From DASWJZ01 sp963814905 (GTDB taxonomy: Bacteria; Pseudomonadota; Alphaproteobacteria; Rhizobiales; Afifellaceae), in NCBI GenBank assembly GCA_963814905.1, contig CAWFEM010000015.1, positions 62,001 through 126,000 on the forward strand: a stretch of 64,000 nt of DNA, written 5' to 3'. Both the position numbers and the translations under genes were made by a program. This document shows, one piece after another, positions 1-7,256 of this stretch (position 1 is its first letter; each line of letters starts with the position of its first letter). The notes under the pieces are model-generated. The model was not told where the DNA came from, ran no database searches, and worked only from the letters and a program-made list of their open reading frames with translations.

Positions 1-8
1 GCCGCCGT

Positions 9-989
9 ATGAACGACACTGCGACAAAGGATTTCACCCGGACACGCGCCCTCGTCACCGGTGCCGCGGGCTTCCTCGGCTCGCATCTCTGCGATGCGCT
101 GATCGAGCGCGGCTACGACGTGGTCGGGCTCGACAACTATTTCACGGGGCGCAAGGAGAACATCGCGCATCTTCTGCACAACTCGAATTTCGAGATGATC
201 CGGCACGACGTGCGCCAGCCTTATTGGGGCGAGTTCGACGAGATCTTCCACCTCGCCTGCCCGGCCTCGCCGCGCTTCTACCAGCGCAACGCCATCGCCA
301 CGGCCAAGATCAGCTTCCTCGGCTCGCTCAACATGCTGGGGCTCGCCAAGCGCACCCGGGCGCGCATCTTCCACGCGTCCACCTCGGAGATCTACGGCGA
401 CCCGATGGAGCATCCGCAGAAGGAGAGCTATGTCGGCGCCGTGAACCCGATCGGACCGCGCGCCTGTTACGACGAAGGCAAGCGCATCGCGGAGGCGCTG
501 TTCTTCGACTATCACCGCCAGCACGACGTCGACATCAAGGTCGTGCGCGTCTTCAACACCTACGGGCCGCGCATGAACCAGCATGACGGGCGCGTCGTGT
601 CGAACTTCATCGTGCAGGCGCTGAAAGGCGAGGACATCACGCTGCACGGCGACGGCAGCCAGACGCGCTCCTTCTGCTACGTGGACGACCTCATCCGCGG
701 CTTTCTCGCCGCCATGGAGACGGAGCCGTCCTTCACCGGCCCGGTCAATCTCGGCAATCCCGACGAGTTCACGATCCTCGAGCTTGCCGAGCTGGTCATC
801 GAGCTGACCGGATCGCGCTCCAAGATCGTGCGCTCGCCGCTCCCGGTCGACGATCCGAAGCGCCGCCGACCCGACATCACGCTCGCCAAGAAGGCGCTCG
901 GCTGGGAACCGGAGATCAAGCTTCGGGAAGGGCTGGAAAAGACCACCGCGTTCTTCGAGGAGGAGCTTCGGCTCGAGCACGTCTCATGA
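9..989 (+). CDS. UDP-glucuronate decarboxylase-like extended SDR enzyme
   Basis: A 326-residue NAD-dependent epimerase/dehydratase. It has the N-terminal Rossmann motif GAAGFLGSH at about residues 18-26, the catalytic YxxxK as CYDEGK near residue 155, and an SSxxxYG-like STSEIYG near residue 124. The block GPRMNQHDGRVVSNFI followed by GDGSQTRSF is typical of UDP-glucuronate decarboxylases (UDP-xylose synthase), which make UDP-xylose for polysaccharides. This is family knowledge and the exact substrate is inferred. The start is ATG at 9, so its ribosome-binding site is barely inside the window. It overlaps the next gene by 4 bases (ATGA), which suggests translational coupling. Confidence 0.85.
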   Translation: MNDTATKDFTRTRALVTGAAGFLGSHLCDALIERGYDVVGLDNYFTGRKENIAHLLHNSNFEMIRHDVRQPYWGEFDEIFHLACPASPRFYQRNAIATAKISFLGSLNMLGLAKRTRARIFHASTSEIYGDPMEHPQKESYVGAVNPIGPRACYDEGKRIAEALFFDYHRQHDVDIKVVRVFNTYGPRMNQHDGRVVSNFIVQALKGEDITLHGDGSQTRSFCYVDDLIRGFLAAMETEPSFTGPVNLGNPDEFTILELAELVIELTGSRSKIVRSPLPVDDPKRRRPDITLAKKALGWEPEIKLREGLEKTTAFFEEELRLEHVS

Positions 990-1366
990 GGGCAAACGTC
1001 ATGAAGCTCCCCGGCCCCGACCATCCGATCGCCATCGCGCACAATCCGAAGCGCGTCGTCGTAAGATTCGCGGGACGCGTGATCGCCGACACGACGCGGG
1101 CGTTGACATTGAAGGAATCGACCTATGCGCCGGTCTTCTATATCCCGCGCGAAGACGTCGACATGGCGCTCTTGGAGCGCACTACGCATGAGAGCTACTG
1201 TCCCTACAAGGGCGACGCCAACTACTATTCGGTGAAGGTCGACGGCCGCGTCGCGGAGAACGCGGTGTGGACCTACGAAGCGGCGTACGAAGCCGTCGCG
1301 CCGATCAACGCGCTGATGGCGTTCTATGCCAGCAAAGTCGACGTGATCGAAGAACGGGCGGCCTGA
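986..1366 (+). CDS. DUF427 domain protein
   Basis: A 126-residue protein that is essentially a single DUF427 domain. Visible hallmarks are RVVVRFAGRVIADT near the N-terminus, PVFYIPREDVDM in the middle, SYCPYKGDANYYSV, and a final WTYEAAYEAV segment. The family is small, cytoplasmic and without an established reaction. The ATG at 986 overlaps the stop of the preceding sugar-nucleotide gene. An internal ATG at 1001 would give MKLPGPDHPI and is a plausible alternative start. Nothing in the sequence links its role to the epimerase apart from the overlap. Confidence 0.85.
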   Translation: MRANVMKLPGPDHPIAIAHNPKRVVVRFAGRVIADTTRALTLKESTYAPVFYIPREDVDMALLERTTHESYCPYKGDANYYSVKVDGRVAENAVWTYEAAYEAVAPINALMAFYASKVDVIEERAA

Positions 1367-1415
1367 CCGGCTTCTGGAACTGAAGAACCAGACATCAGCA
1401 CCGGCTCTCAAAACT

Positions 1416-1516
1416 GTCGTCATGCCCGGACTCGATCCGGGCATCCATTCCGTAGCAGCTGTAGCAAACTCGGCCTTCACGGAATGGATTGCCGGGTCAA
1501 GCCCGGCAATGACGAC
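1416..1516. repeat. Long imperfect inverted repeat, intergenic repetitive element
   Basis: Two 38-base arms, 1416-1453 and 1479-1516, are near-perfect reverse complements separated by a 25-base spacer. Each arm holds a smaller palindrome of the form TGCCCGG-N7-CCGGGCA, so the transcript could fold as one long hairpin or two short ones. Read as protein this gives the peptide MPGLDPGIHS, a well-known spurious translation of a dispersed palindromic repeat of Rhizobiales genomes (recalled, not searched). It lies between the DUF427 gene and the end of the convergent creatininase gene, where it could act as a transcription barrier. Confidence 0.8.
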
Positions 1517-1573
1517 AATCCTGGGAGGCTCTCGTCTTTTAGGTCCGTCCAATTCTGCGAGCGCCGCCCTCTT

Positions 1574-2383
1574 TCAGAAGGCGCCAAAGCCTTCCGAAAG
1601 CGGCACGGCGCGGACCTCCCCCAGAAGCGCCACGAAGCCGCGCGCCTGATGCTCGGCGACGGCGCGGCCCTTCTCCGGGGTCGCCACCGAGGCGTCGCCG
1701 ACCACGCCGTGAATGTTCAGATCGCGAGCGATCCAGGCGAACGCATGCGTGCCGGTCGGGGCGAGATGCTTGAACTTCGCGTCGGTTTCCGCGGCGAGCG
1801 AGCGAAAATTCTCCGCCGCGCTCATGTCCACCAGGTCGGGGCGGAAATGCAGCATGAGCGACGTCTCCACCTCGCCGCCATGAATGCCGTGCCGCTGCTC
1901 AAGTGCGGAGAACATGCCGTCGGGATGCCCGAAGCGCGACCAGCTCGTCTTCGCCACGAACATGTCGGCGCGCACCCTGAGCTCACGCGCGACGATCCCC
2001 ATCATCTCCTCGTTGCCGCCGTGCGAGTTGACGATGACGAGTTTTCGCACGCCGGCGCGCGCGACGGAGAGGCCGAGCTCGGTCCAGGCCTCGATCGCGA
2101 CGGAGGCGGGAAGCGTGAGCGTGCCCTTCGCGTAGAGATGCTCGTTCGACTTGCCGACGGCCTGGATCGGCAGCGCGCGCGCGTCGAAATCGTCCGGCAG
2201 CATCGACGCCGCCGTCATCAGCATGCCCTCCGCGATCATCGCGTCGGTGCCGAGCGGCAGATGCGGCCCGTGCTGCTCGGTCGCCGCGATCGGAAGGATG
2301 GCAATCGTCCGGTCGACGTCGATCGAGCCGAACTCGCTCGCCCGATAATCGCCCCAGCGCAACCGCCGCTGCTTCTCGCTCAC
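1574..2383 (-). CDS. Creatininase-family amidohydrolase
   Basis: A 269-residue member of the creatininase (creatinine amidohydrolase) family of metal-dependent hydrolases. It carries the metal-ligand stretch ATEQHGPHLPLGTD near residues 35-48 and NSHGGNEE near residue 118. The C-terminal half has HGGEVETSLML, which is also conserved in the family. The start is GTG at 2383 with GAGGAGAG a few bases upstream. Family members open cyclic amides or cleave formamides, and the substrate here is unknown. It is co-directional with the RidA gene 21 bases upstream and faces a nitrogen-type ABC operon, so a role in breaking C-N bonds of an imported N-compound is the likely context. Confidence 0.85.
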   Translation of the reverse strand: MSEKQRRLRWGDYRASEFGSIDVDRTIAILPIAATEQHGPHLPLGTDAMIAEGMLMTAASMLPDDFDARALPIQAVGKSNEHLYAKGTLTLPASVAIEAWTELGLSVARAGVRKLVIVNSHGGNEEMMGIVARELRVRADMFVAKTSWSRFGHPDGMFSALEQRHGIHGGEVETSLMLHFRPDLVDMSAAENFRSLAAETDAKFKHLAPTGTHAFAWIARDLNIHGVVGDASVATPEKGRAVAEHQARGFVALLGEVRAVPLSEGFGAF

Positions 2384-2404
2384 ACGTCTCTCCTCATTGT
2401 CACT

Positions 2405-2797
2405 TCAGGCGGGACCGGCCGCGATCGCCTCGATCTCGACCTTGAATTCGGGGCGCGCGAAGCCGGAGACGATCATCAGCGTCGACGCCGGCAACGGATC
2501 GTCAAAGAGCCGGTCGCGCACGTCCATATAGGGTCGGAGATGCGCCCGGTCGGTGACGAAGGTATTGAGGCGCACCACGTGTGCAAGCGTCAGACCCGCC
2601 TCCGCCAGGATCGCCGCGATATTTTGAAAGCAAAGCTCGGCCTGCGCGCCGGCCTCCTCCGGTATCCGCTCGTCGGCGGCAATGCCGAGCTGGCCGGAAC
2701 AGAGGACCAGGCGATGCCCGGCCGGCACCTCGACGCCGTGGCTATAGCGCGCGAAAGGCGGACGGATATCGGTGGGGTTGAGCGGGCGGACCATCAT
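2405..2797 (-). CDS. RidA family (YjgF/YER057c/UK114) protein
   Basis: A 130-residue single-domain protein of the RidA superfamily. Family features seen are GHRLVLCSGQLGI near residues 28-40, QAELCFQNIAAILAEAGL, and the C-terminal MIVSGFARPEFKVEIEAIA. The classical RidA arginine lies in the SGFARPE block. RidA enzymes deaminate reactive enamine/imine intermediates, and catabolic-cluster versions often process ring-opening products of N-heterocycles. The gene is followed by the creatininase-family gene and is divergent from the ABC operon at 3096. Two adjacent ATGs (2797 and 2794) are possible starts. Confidence 0.9.
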   Translation of the reverse strand: MMVRPLNPTDIRPPFARYSHGVEVPAGHRLVLCSGQLGIAADERIPEEAGAQAELCFQNIAAILAEAGLTLAHVVRLNTFVTDRAHLRPYMDVRDRLFDDPLPASTLMIVSGFARPEFKVEIEAIAAGPA

Positions 2798-3095
2798 CTT
2801 CGGAGAGCTTGGACCACGCTACGATCCAGGGCGATGCGCTGACAAGGGGCGCTGACAGGAGCCGCTGACAAGCGCGTGAGCGGGGCCCCCGCAGCGGTGC
2901 CGCTTTCTTGTGCAACGGCCTTCGCCTAAACTGCGCTTTTATGGCCCCTCTGCGCGCGAATCGGGCTTGGCGGAGGGGTCTCGGCCGCGCGCCGCTGGCA
3001 CGGCTCTTGCGGCGGAACGGGGAACACGGTTGCATAAGGAAAGCCGCGTTCAAGGCCCCAATCCGGCCGCGACGGGCAAGGCGGAGAACATACGC
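2798..3095. promoter_or_regulatory. Divergent control region with triple 13-bp direct repeat and sigma-54 promoter
   Basis: This 298-base region lies between ridA (minus) and the ABC operon (plus) and holds no supported gene. It carries three copies of CGCTGACARG starting at 2837, 2850 and 2863, exactly 13 bases apart, just upstream of ridA. A strong -24/-12 promoter match lies at 2996-3010 and reads toward the ABC operon. A Shine-Dalgarno-like GGCGGAG precedes the ATG at 3096. The direct repeats could be an activator or repressor site, but that is inference. Confidence 0.55.
2996..3010 (+). promoter_or_regulatory. Sigma-54 (-24/-12) promoter
   Basis: TGGCACG-GCTC-TTGC matches the RpoN consensus TGGCACG-N4-TTGC at every fixed position. 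Transcription would start near 3022, giving a leader of about 75 bases before the substrate-binding-protein ATG at 3096. Sigma-54 dependence usually means control by an enhancer-binding protein such as NtrC. That fits a transporter for a nitrogen compound. Confidence 0.75.
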
Positions 3096-4097
3096 ATGAA
3101 CATGATCAGAGCATTGACTTTCGGCCTCGCTGCGGGCGCCGGCGCCCTTGTCCTTTCGGGACCGGCGCTCGCCCTCGACGAGATCACCTTCGGCACCAAC
3201 TGGGTGGCGGAGCCGGAGCACGGCGGCTTCTACCAGGCGGCCATCGACGGCACCTACGAGAAATACGGCCTCAAGGTGAACATCGTTCCCAAGGCCGACC
3301 AGGCGATGCTGCTCGGCGGCAAGATCCAGTTCTACATGCAAGGGAACCTGCTCGGCACCTTCTCCGCCGTCGAGCAGGACGTGCCGGTGATGGAAGTCGC
3401 GGCGATTTTCCAGAAGGACCCGCAGATCATCATGGCGCACCCGGAAAGCGGGCTGAAGGAATTTGGCGACATTGCCAAGCTGAAGTCGCTCTATATCGGC
3501 GACGATCTCTTCGTCAGCGGCTACCGCTGGATGATGGCGGAGTATCCCGGCATCACGGAGGAGCAGCGCAAGCCCTATAACTATTCGGTCGCGCCGTTCC
3601 TCGCCGACATGGATTCCGGCCAGCAGGGCTATGTGACATCCGAGCCCTACGCGGTGAAGAAGGAAGGCGGCTTCGAGCCGACGGTCTTCCTGTTGGCCGA
3701 CGCGGGCTACACCACCTATTCCACGATGATCGAAGGGATGGCGGATTATGTCACCGCCAACCCCGATATCACCAAGCGCTTCGTCGAGGCCTCGATCATC
3801 GGCTGGTACAACTATCTCTACGGCGACAACACGGCCGCCAACGATTGGATCAAGAAAGACAATCCGGACATGAGCGACGACCAGATCGCTTTCTCCATCA
3901 AGCAGCTCAAGGATTACGGGCTGCTCGTCTCCGGCGAAGCGGCTGAAAAGGGCATCGGCTGCTTCTCGGAGGCTGGGGTGAAGGGCTTCTACGACAAGAT
4001 GGTCAACGCGGGCGTCGTCAAGGCGGACCTCGACCTTTCGAAGGTCTACACGACCGAATATGTCTGCAAGGGTCTCGGCATGGAGCTCGCGAAATAA
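3096..4097 (+). CDS. ABC transporter substrate-binding protein, NMT1/THI5-like
   Basis: A 333-residue periplasmic binding protein with a clear signal peptide (positively charged start, hydrophobic stretch to about residue 25, cleavage near ALA-LDE). The mature start FGTNWVAEPEHGGFYQA is characteristic of the NMT1/THI5-like family that includes pyrimidine- and thiamine-precursor-binding proteins such as ThiY. The start was set at ATG 3096 because the signal peptide begins there. The open frame continues upstream but is unlikely to be coding. It is first in an ABC operon behind a sigma-54 promoter and is followed by a stem-loop. The ligand is probably a small N-heterocycle or similar compound (inference). 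Confidence 0.85.
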   Translation: MNMIRALTFGLAAGAGALVLSGPALALDEITFGTNWVAEPEHGGFYQAAIDGTYEKYGLKVNIVPKADQAMLLGGKIQFYMQGNLLGTFSAVEQDVPVMEVAAIFQKDPQIIMAHPESGLKEFGDIAKLKSLYIGDDLFVSGYRWMMAEYPGITEEQRKPYNYSVAPFLADMDSGQQGYVTSEPYAVKKEGGFEPTVFLLADAGYTTYSTMIEGMADYVTANPDITKRFVEASIIGWYNYLYGDNTAANDWIKKDNPDMSDDQIAFSIKQLKDYGLLVSGEAAEKGIGCFSEAGVKGFYDKMVNAGVVKADLDLSKVYTTEYVCKGLGMELAK

Positions 4098-4117
4098 CCG
4101 CCGGAGGCTGACGACGC

Positions 4118-4142
4118 GTCGGCGGCGAACCGCGCCGCCGAC
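4118..4142 (+). terminator. Intercistronic stem-loop after the binding-protein gene
   Basis: A perfect 10-bp stem (4118-4127 with 4133-4142, GTCGGCGGCG/CGCCGCCGAC) with a 5-base loop lies 20 bases after the stop of the binding-protein gene. There is no T-run, so it is more likely a partial terminator or mRNA-stabilising hairpin. Such a hairpin would let the binding protein be made in excess over the ATPase and permease. Confidence 0.5.
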
Positions 4143-4217
4143 GGAAGACGGGACGCGAGAATCGGCGAGGGAGACGCTCGCCGACGCCGGCTTTCTGGCG
4201 AAAAACGAGGCACAGCA

Positions 4218-5054
4218 TTGAACGTCGTCGCGAACGCAGACGCACCATCGCGGAACCCGCGGAAGGCCGCGCCAGAGAACCGGCCGCTCATCGCGCTCCG
4301 CTCGATCTCCAAGGTCTTCTCCAACGGCACGCTGGCGCTGAAGGATATGTCGCTCGATGTCGGGCGCGGCGAGTTCGTCAGCCTGCTCGGGCCTTCCGGC
4401 TGCGGCAAATCGACGGCGCTCAGGATCATCGCCGGGCTCGGCGAGCCTACCGCCGGCACGATCGACTGGCCGACAGCGGATCATGATTCGAGCGGCCGGC
4501 CGCATCCGGAGCTTGGCTTCGTCTTCCAGGAGCCCACCTTGATGCCGTGGGCGACCGTCTTCGCCAATGTCTGGCTGCCCCTGCGGCTGAAGGGCATCTC
4601 CAAGTCCGCGGCGCGGAGCGAGGTCATGGAGACCTTAGCGATGGTGGGGCTTGAAGCCTTCGCCAACGCCTATCCGCGCGAGCTTTCCGGCGGCATGAAG
4701 ATGCGCGTCTCGATCGCCCGCGCGCTCGTCACGAAGCCAAAGCTTCTCCTGATGGACGAACCGTTCGCGGCACTCGACGAGATCACCCGCTTCAAGCTCA
4801 ACAACGACCTTCTGGAGCTTTGGGAGCGCTTCGGATGGACGGTGATCTTCGTCACCCATTCGGTGTTTGAGTCGGTCTACCTCTCGGAGCGCATCGTCGT
4901 CATGGCGGCGCGGCCCGGCCGGGTCTTCACCGAGGTGCCGATCGACGCGCCCTACCCGCGCCACGAGGATTTCCGCACCTCGGCGGTCTATAACGAGAAC
5001 TGCCGGCGCGTTTCCGACGCGCTGCACGATGCGATCGAGGCGCGGGCCCGATGA
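4218..5054 (+). CDS. ABC transporter ATP-binding protein, NitT/TauT type
   Basis: A 278-residue ABC ATPase. Walker A GPSGCGKST lies near residue 58, the Q-loop is in VFQEPTLMPW, the signature is LSGGMKMRVSIARAL, Walker B is LLLMDEP, and the switch is FVTHS. The MPW after the Q-loop and the SGGM signature are typical of nitrate/sulfonate/taurine-type importers (SsuB/TauB/NrtD). The start is TTG at 4218. The first 28 residues are a low-complexity lead before the nucleotide-binding domain. It overlaps the permease gene by 4 bases. With the 3096 protein it forms an importer whose substrate is not established. Confidence 0.88.
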   Translation: MNVVANADAPSRNPRKAAPENRPLIALRSISKVFSNGTLALKDMSLDVGRGEFVSLLGPSGCGKSTALRIIAGLGEPTAGTIDWPTADHDSSGRPHPELGFVFQEPTLMPWATVFANVWLPLRLKGISKSAARSEVMETLAMVGLEAFANAYPRELSGGMKMRVSIARALVTKPKLLLMDEPFAALDEITRFKLNNDLLELWERFGWTVIFVTHSVFESVYLSERIVVMAARPGRVFTEVPIDAPYPRHEDFRTSAVYNENCRRVSDALHDAIEARAR

Positions 5055-5916
5055 GCGCGCTCGACGCCGGGAAGGCCCACACCGCTGACGAAGCCGACGA
5101 CCGCCTCGCGCCGGAACCAGTGGGCGACGGCGTCGCCGAACGCGTCGCGCGGCTCGCCATTCCCGCCGCGATGCTCGTCCTCCTGATCGCCGTCTGGCAG
5201 ATCTACGTGACGGTCGCGCACGTACCGCACTACATCCTGCCGAGCCCGGCCAGGATCGCCGAGGCCTTCGTCAGCGACTGGCCGATCCTCGGCAAGGCGC
5301 TCCTGGTGACGCTGAAGACGACGTTCCTGGCGCTCTTGATCGCGCTCGTCAGCGGCGTGGCGCTGGCGATCCTGATGGCGCAATCGCGCTGGATCGAGCT
5401 CGCGCTCTTCCCCTATGCGGTGATCCTGCAGGTGACGCCGATCGTCGCCATCGCGCCGCTGATCCTGATCTATACGTCGACGACCGGCCAGGCGCTCCTG
5501 ATCTGCGCCTGGCTCGTCGCCTTCTTCCCGATTCTTTCCAACACCGCGCAAGGGCTGCATTCGACCGACCACAATCTCCTGAACCTTTTCGAGCTCTATG
5601 GCGCGAATCGCTGGCAGACGCTGATCCATCTGCGGCTTCCGAACGCGCTGCCCTATTTCCTCGCCGGGCTCAGGATCGCGGGCGGGCTGGCGCTGATCGC
5701 CGCCGTCGTCGCGGAGTTCGCGGCTGGCACGGGGGGGAGAATGCCGGCCTCGCCTTCCGCCTGATCGAGGCGCAGCACCGGCTGAACATTCCGCGCCTCT
5801 TCGCCGCGCTCGTGCTCCTGTCGCTGACCGGCGTCCTGATCTTCGCGGCGACGAGCCTGCTCTCGTATCTCCTGCTCAGGAACTGGCATGAGAGCGCTGT
5901 GCGGAGAGAGAACTAA
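5051..5916 (+). pseudogene. ABC transporter permease, NitT/TauT type, frameshifted in a G tract
   Basis: A binding-protein-dependent permease (BPD_transp_1 fold, five or six helices) with the EAA loop as LFELYGANRWQTLIHLRLPNALPYF. The first frame runs through AAVVAEFAAGTGG and stops at 5764. The family's usual ending (ENAGLAFRLIEA, then RLFAALVLLSLTG and a last helix) continues in the next frame to a stop at 5914-5916. The switch falls in a run of seven G at 5731-5737, and eight G would restore one frame of about 288 codons. This may be a sequencing error, a real null allele or slippage. The other genes of the operon look intact, which favours an error or a recent mutation. Confidence 0.8.
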
Positions 5917-5948
5917 CGGCGGCGCGAGAACCAGGATGAAAGTCTGAG

Positions 5949-7256
5949 ATGAAGGGGACGATCCCCGACGACGGCCCCTACCGGATCGCGCGCGCCCGCA
6001 TTCCCGCATGCCTCGCCGACCCCGCGCTTGCGGCCGATTCCGACGGCCTCGCGCTTGTCGACATCGCCGTCGCGGACGGCAGGATCGCCGCGCTTACACC
6101 GGCCGCCGCCGAGGTTGCGGCGGATGCGCTCGATCTCTCCGGGCGGATGGTCTTCCCGGCCTTCGTCGATTGCCACACCCATATCGACAAGGGCCACATC
6201 TGGCCGCGCACGCCGAACCCGGACGGCACCTTCCCCGCCGCGCTGGAGCATACGGCGCGCGACCGGGTGGCGCGCTGGAGCGCCGACGACGTGTCGCGGC
6301 GCATGGATTTCTCGCTCCGCTCCGCTTACGCGCACGGCACGGCGGCGCTCAGGACGCATCTCGATTCGCTCAGCCCCCAGGAGACGATCTCCTGGCCGGT
6401 CTTCGAGGCGATGCGGGAACGCTGGGCGGGCAGGATCACGCTTCAGGCGGTGTCGCTCGTCACCATCGAGGAGGTGCGCGACAAGGACTGGTTCGCTTCA
6501 CTCGCTGATCGCGTCGCGGCGGCGAAGGGCGTGCTCGGCACGGTGACCTTCATGGTGCCGGACCTCGACGCGCTGCTTGACGAAATTGTCCGCGCCGCGG
6601 CGGAGCGCGGGCTCGATCTCGATTTCCACGCCGACGAGACCGCCGATCCGGGCGCCGTCTCGCTCGACCGCATCGCCGAGTCGGTGCTTCGAAACGGCTT
6701 CAAGGGCCGCGTTCTCGCCGGCCATTGCTGTTCGCTCGCCCGCCAGCCCGACGACCGGGCGAAGACGACGCTCGACAAGGTCGCGAGAGCCGGCGTCTCC
6801 GTCGTCAGCCTGCCGATGTGCAACCTCTATCTCCAGGACAGACGCTCGGACGGCACGACGCCGCGCTGGCGCGGCGTGACGCTGGTGCATGAGATGAAAG
6901 CGCGCGGCATCAAGGTGGCGGTCGCCTCCGACAATACGCGCGACCCGTTCTATGCTTATGGCGACCTCGACGTGCTGGAGGTCTTCCGCCAGGCGACGCG
7001 CATCCTGCATCTCGATCATCCGTTTGGCGACTGGCCGGAGGCCGTGACGGCGACGGCGGCGGAGGTGATGGGGCTCGACGGATTCGGCCGGCTTTCCGTC
7101 GGCGGCGCGGCGGATTTCATCGTCTTCAAAGGCCGCTCGTGGACGGAGCTTCTTTCGCGGCCGGAATCGGAGCGGATCGTGGTAAGGAACGGGCGCGCGA
7201 TCGACACCTCCCTCCCCGACTATTCGGAGCTCGACGATCTGATGGGAGCCGCATGA
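5949..7256 (+). CDS. Cytosine-deaminase-like amidohydrolase
   Basis: A 435-residue amidohydrolase-superfamily enzyme resembling cytosine deaminase (CodA). Metal-site motifs are DCHTHIDKGHIW near residues 74-85, FHADETADP near 222, GHCCSL near 250, and ASDNTRDPFYAYGD near residue 315 with the metal-binding Asp. The SDNxxDPF block is typical of the cytosine/isoguanine/creatinine deaminase branch. A zinc- or iron-dependent deamination or hydrolysis of an N-heterocycle is the family expectation, with the exact substrate unknown. It begins 33 bases after the permease frame ends and overlaps the next gene by ATGA, so transporter and catabolic enzymes form one operon. Confidence 0.85.
   Translation: MKGTIPDDGPYRIARARIPACLADPALAADSDGLALVDIAVADGRIAALTPAAAEVAADALDLSGRMVFPAFVDCHTHIDKGHIWPRTPNPDGTFPAALEHTARDRVARWSADDVSRRMDFSLRSAYAHGTAALRTHLDSLSPQETISWPVFEAMRERWAGRITLQAVSLVTIEEVRDKDWFASLADRVAAAKGVLGTVTFMVPDLDALLDEIVRAAAERGLDLDFHADETADPGAVSLDRIAESVLRNGFKGRVLAGHCCSLARQPDDRAKTTLDKVARAGVSVVSLPMCNLYLQDRRSDGTTPRWRGVTLVHEMKARGIKVAVASDNTRDPFYAYGDLDVLEVFRQATRILHLDHPFGDWPEAVTATAAEVMGLDGFGRLSVGGAADFIVFKGRSWTELLSRPESERIVVRNGRAIDTSLPDYSELDDLMGAA

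Noticed and set aside
2742..4505. 587-codon minus-strand open frame
   Set aside because: It runs antisense through the binding-protein and ATPase genes, which carry unmistakable family motifs. High GC content produces such shadows.
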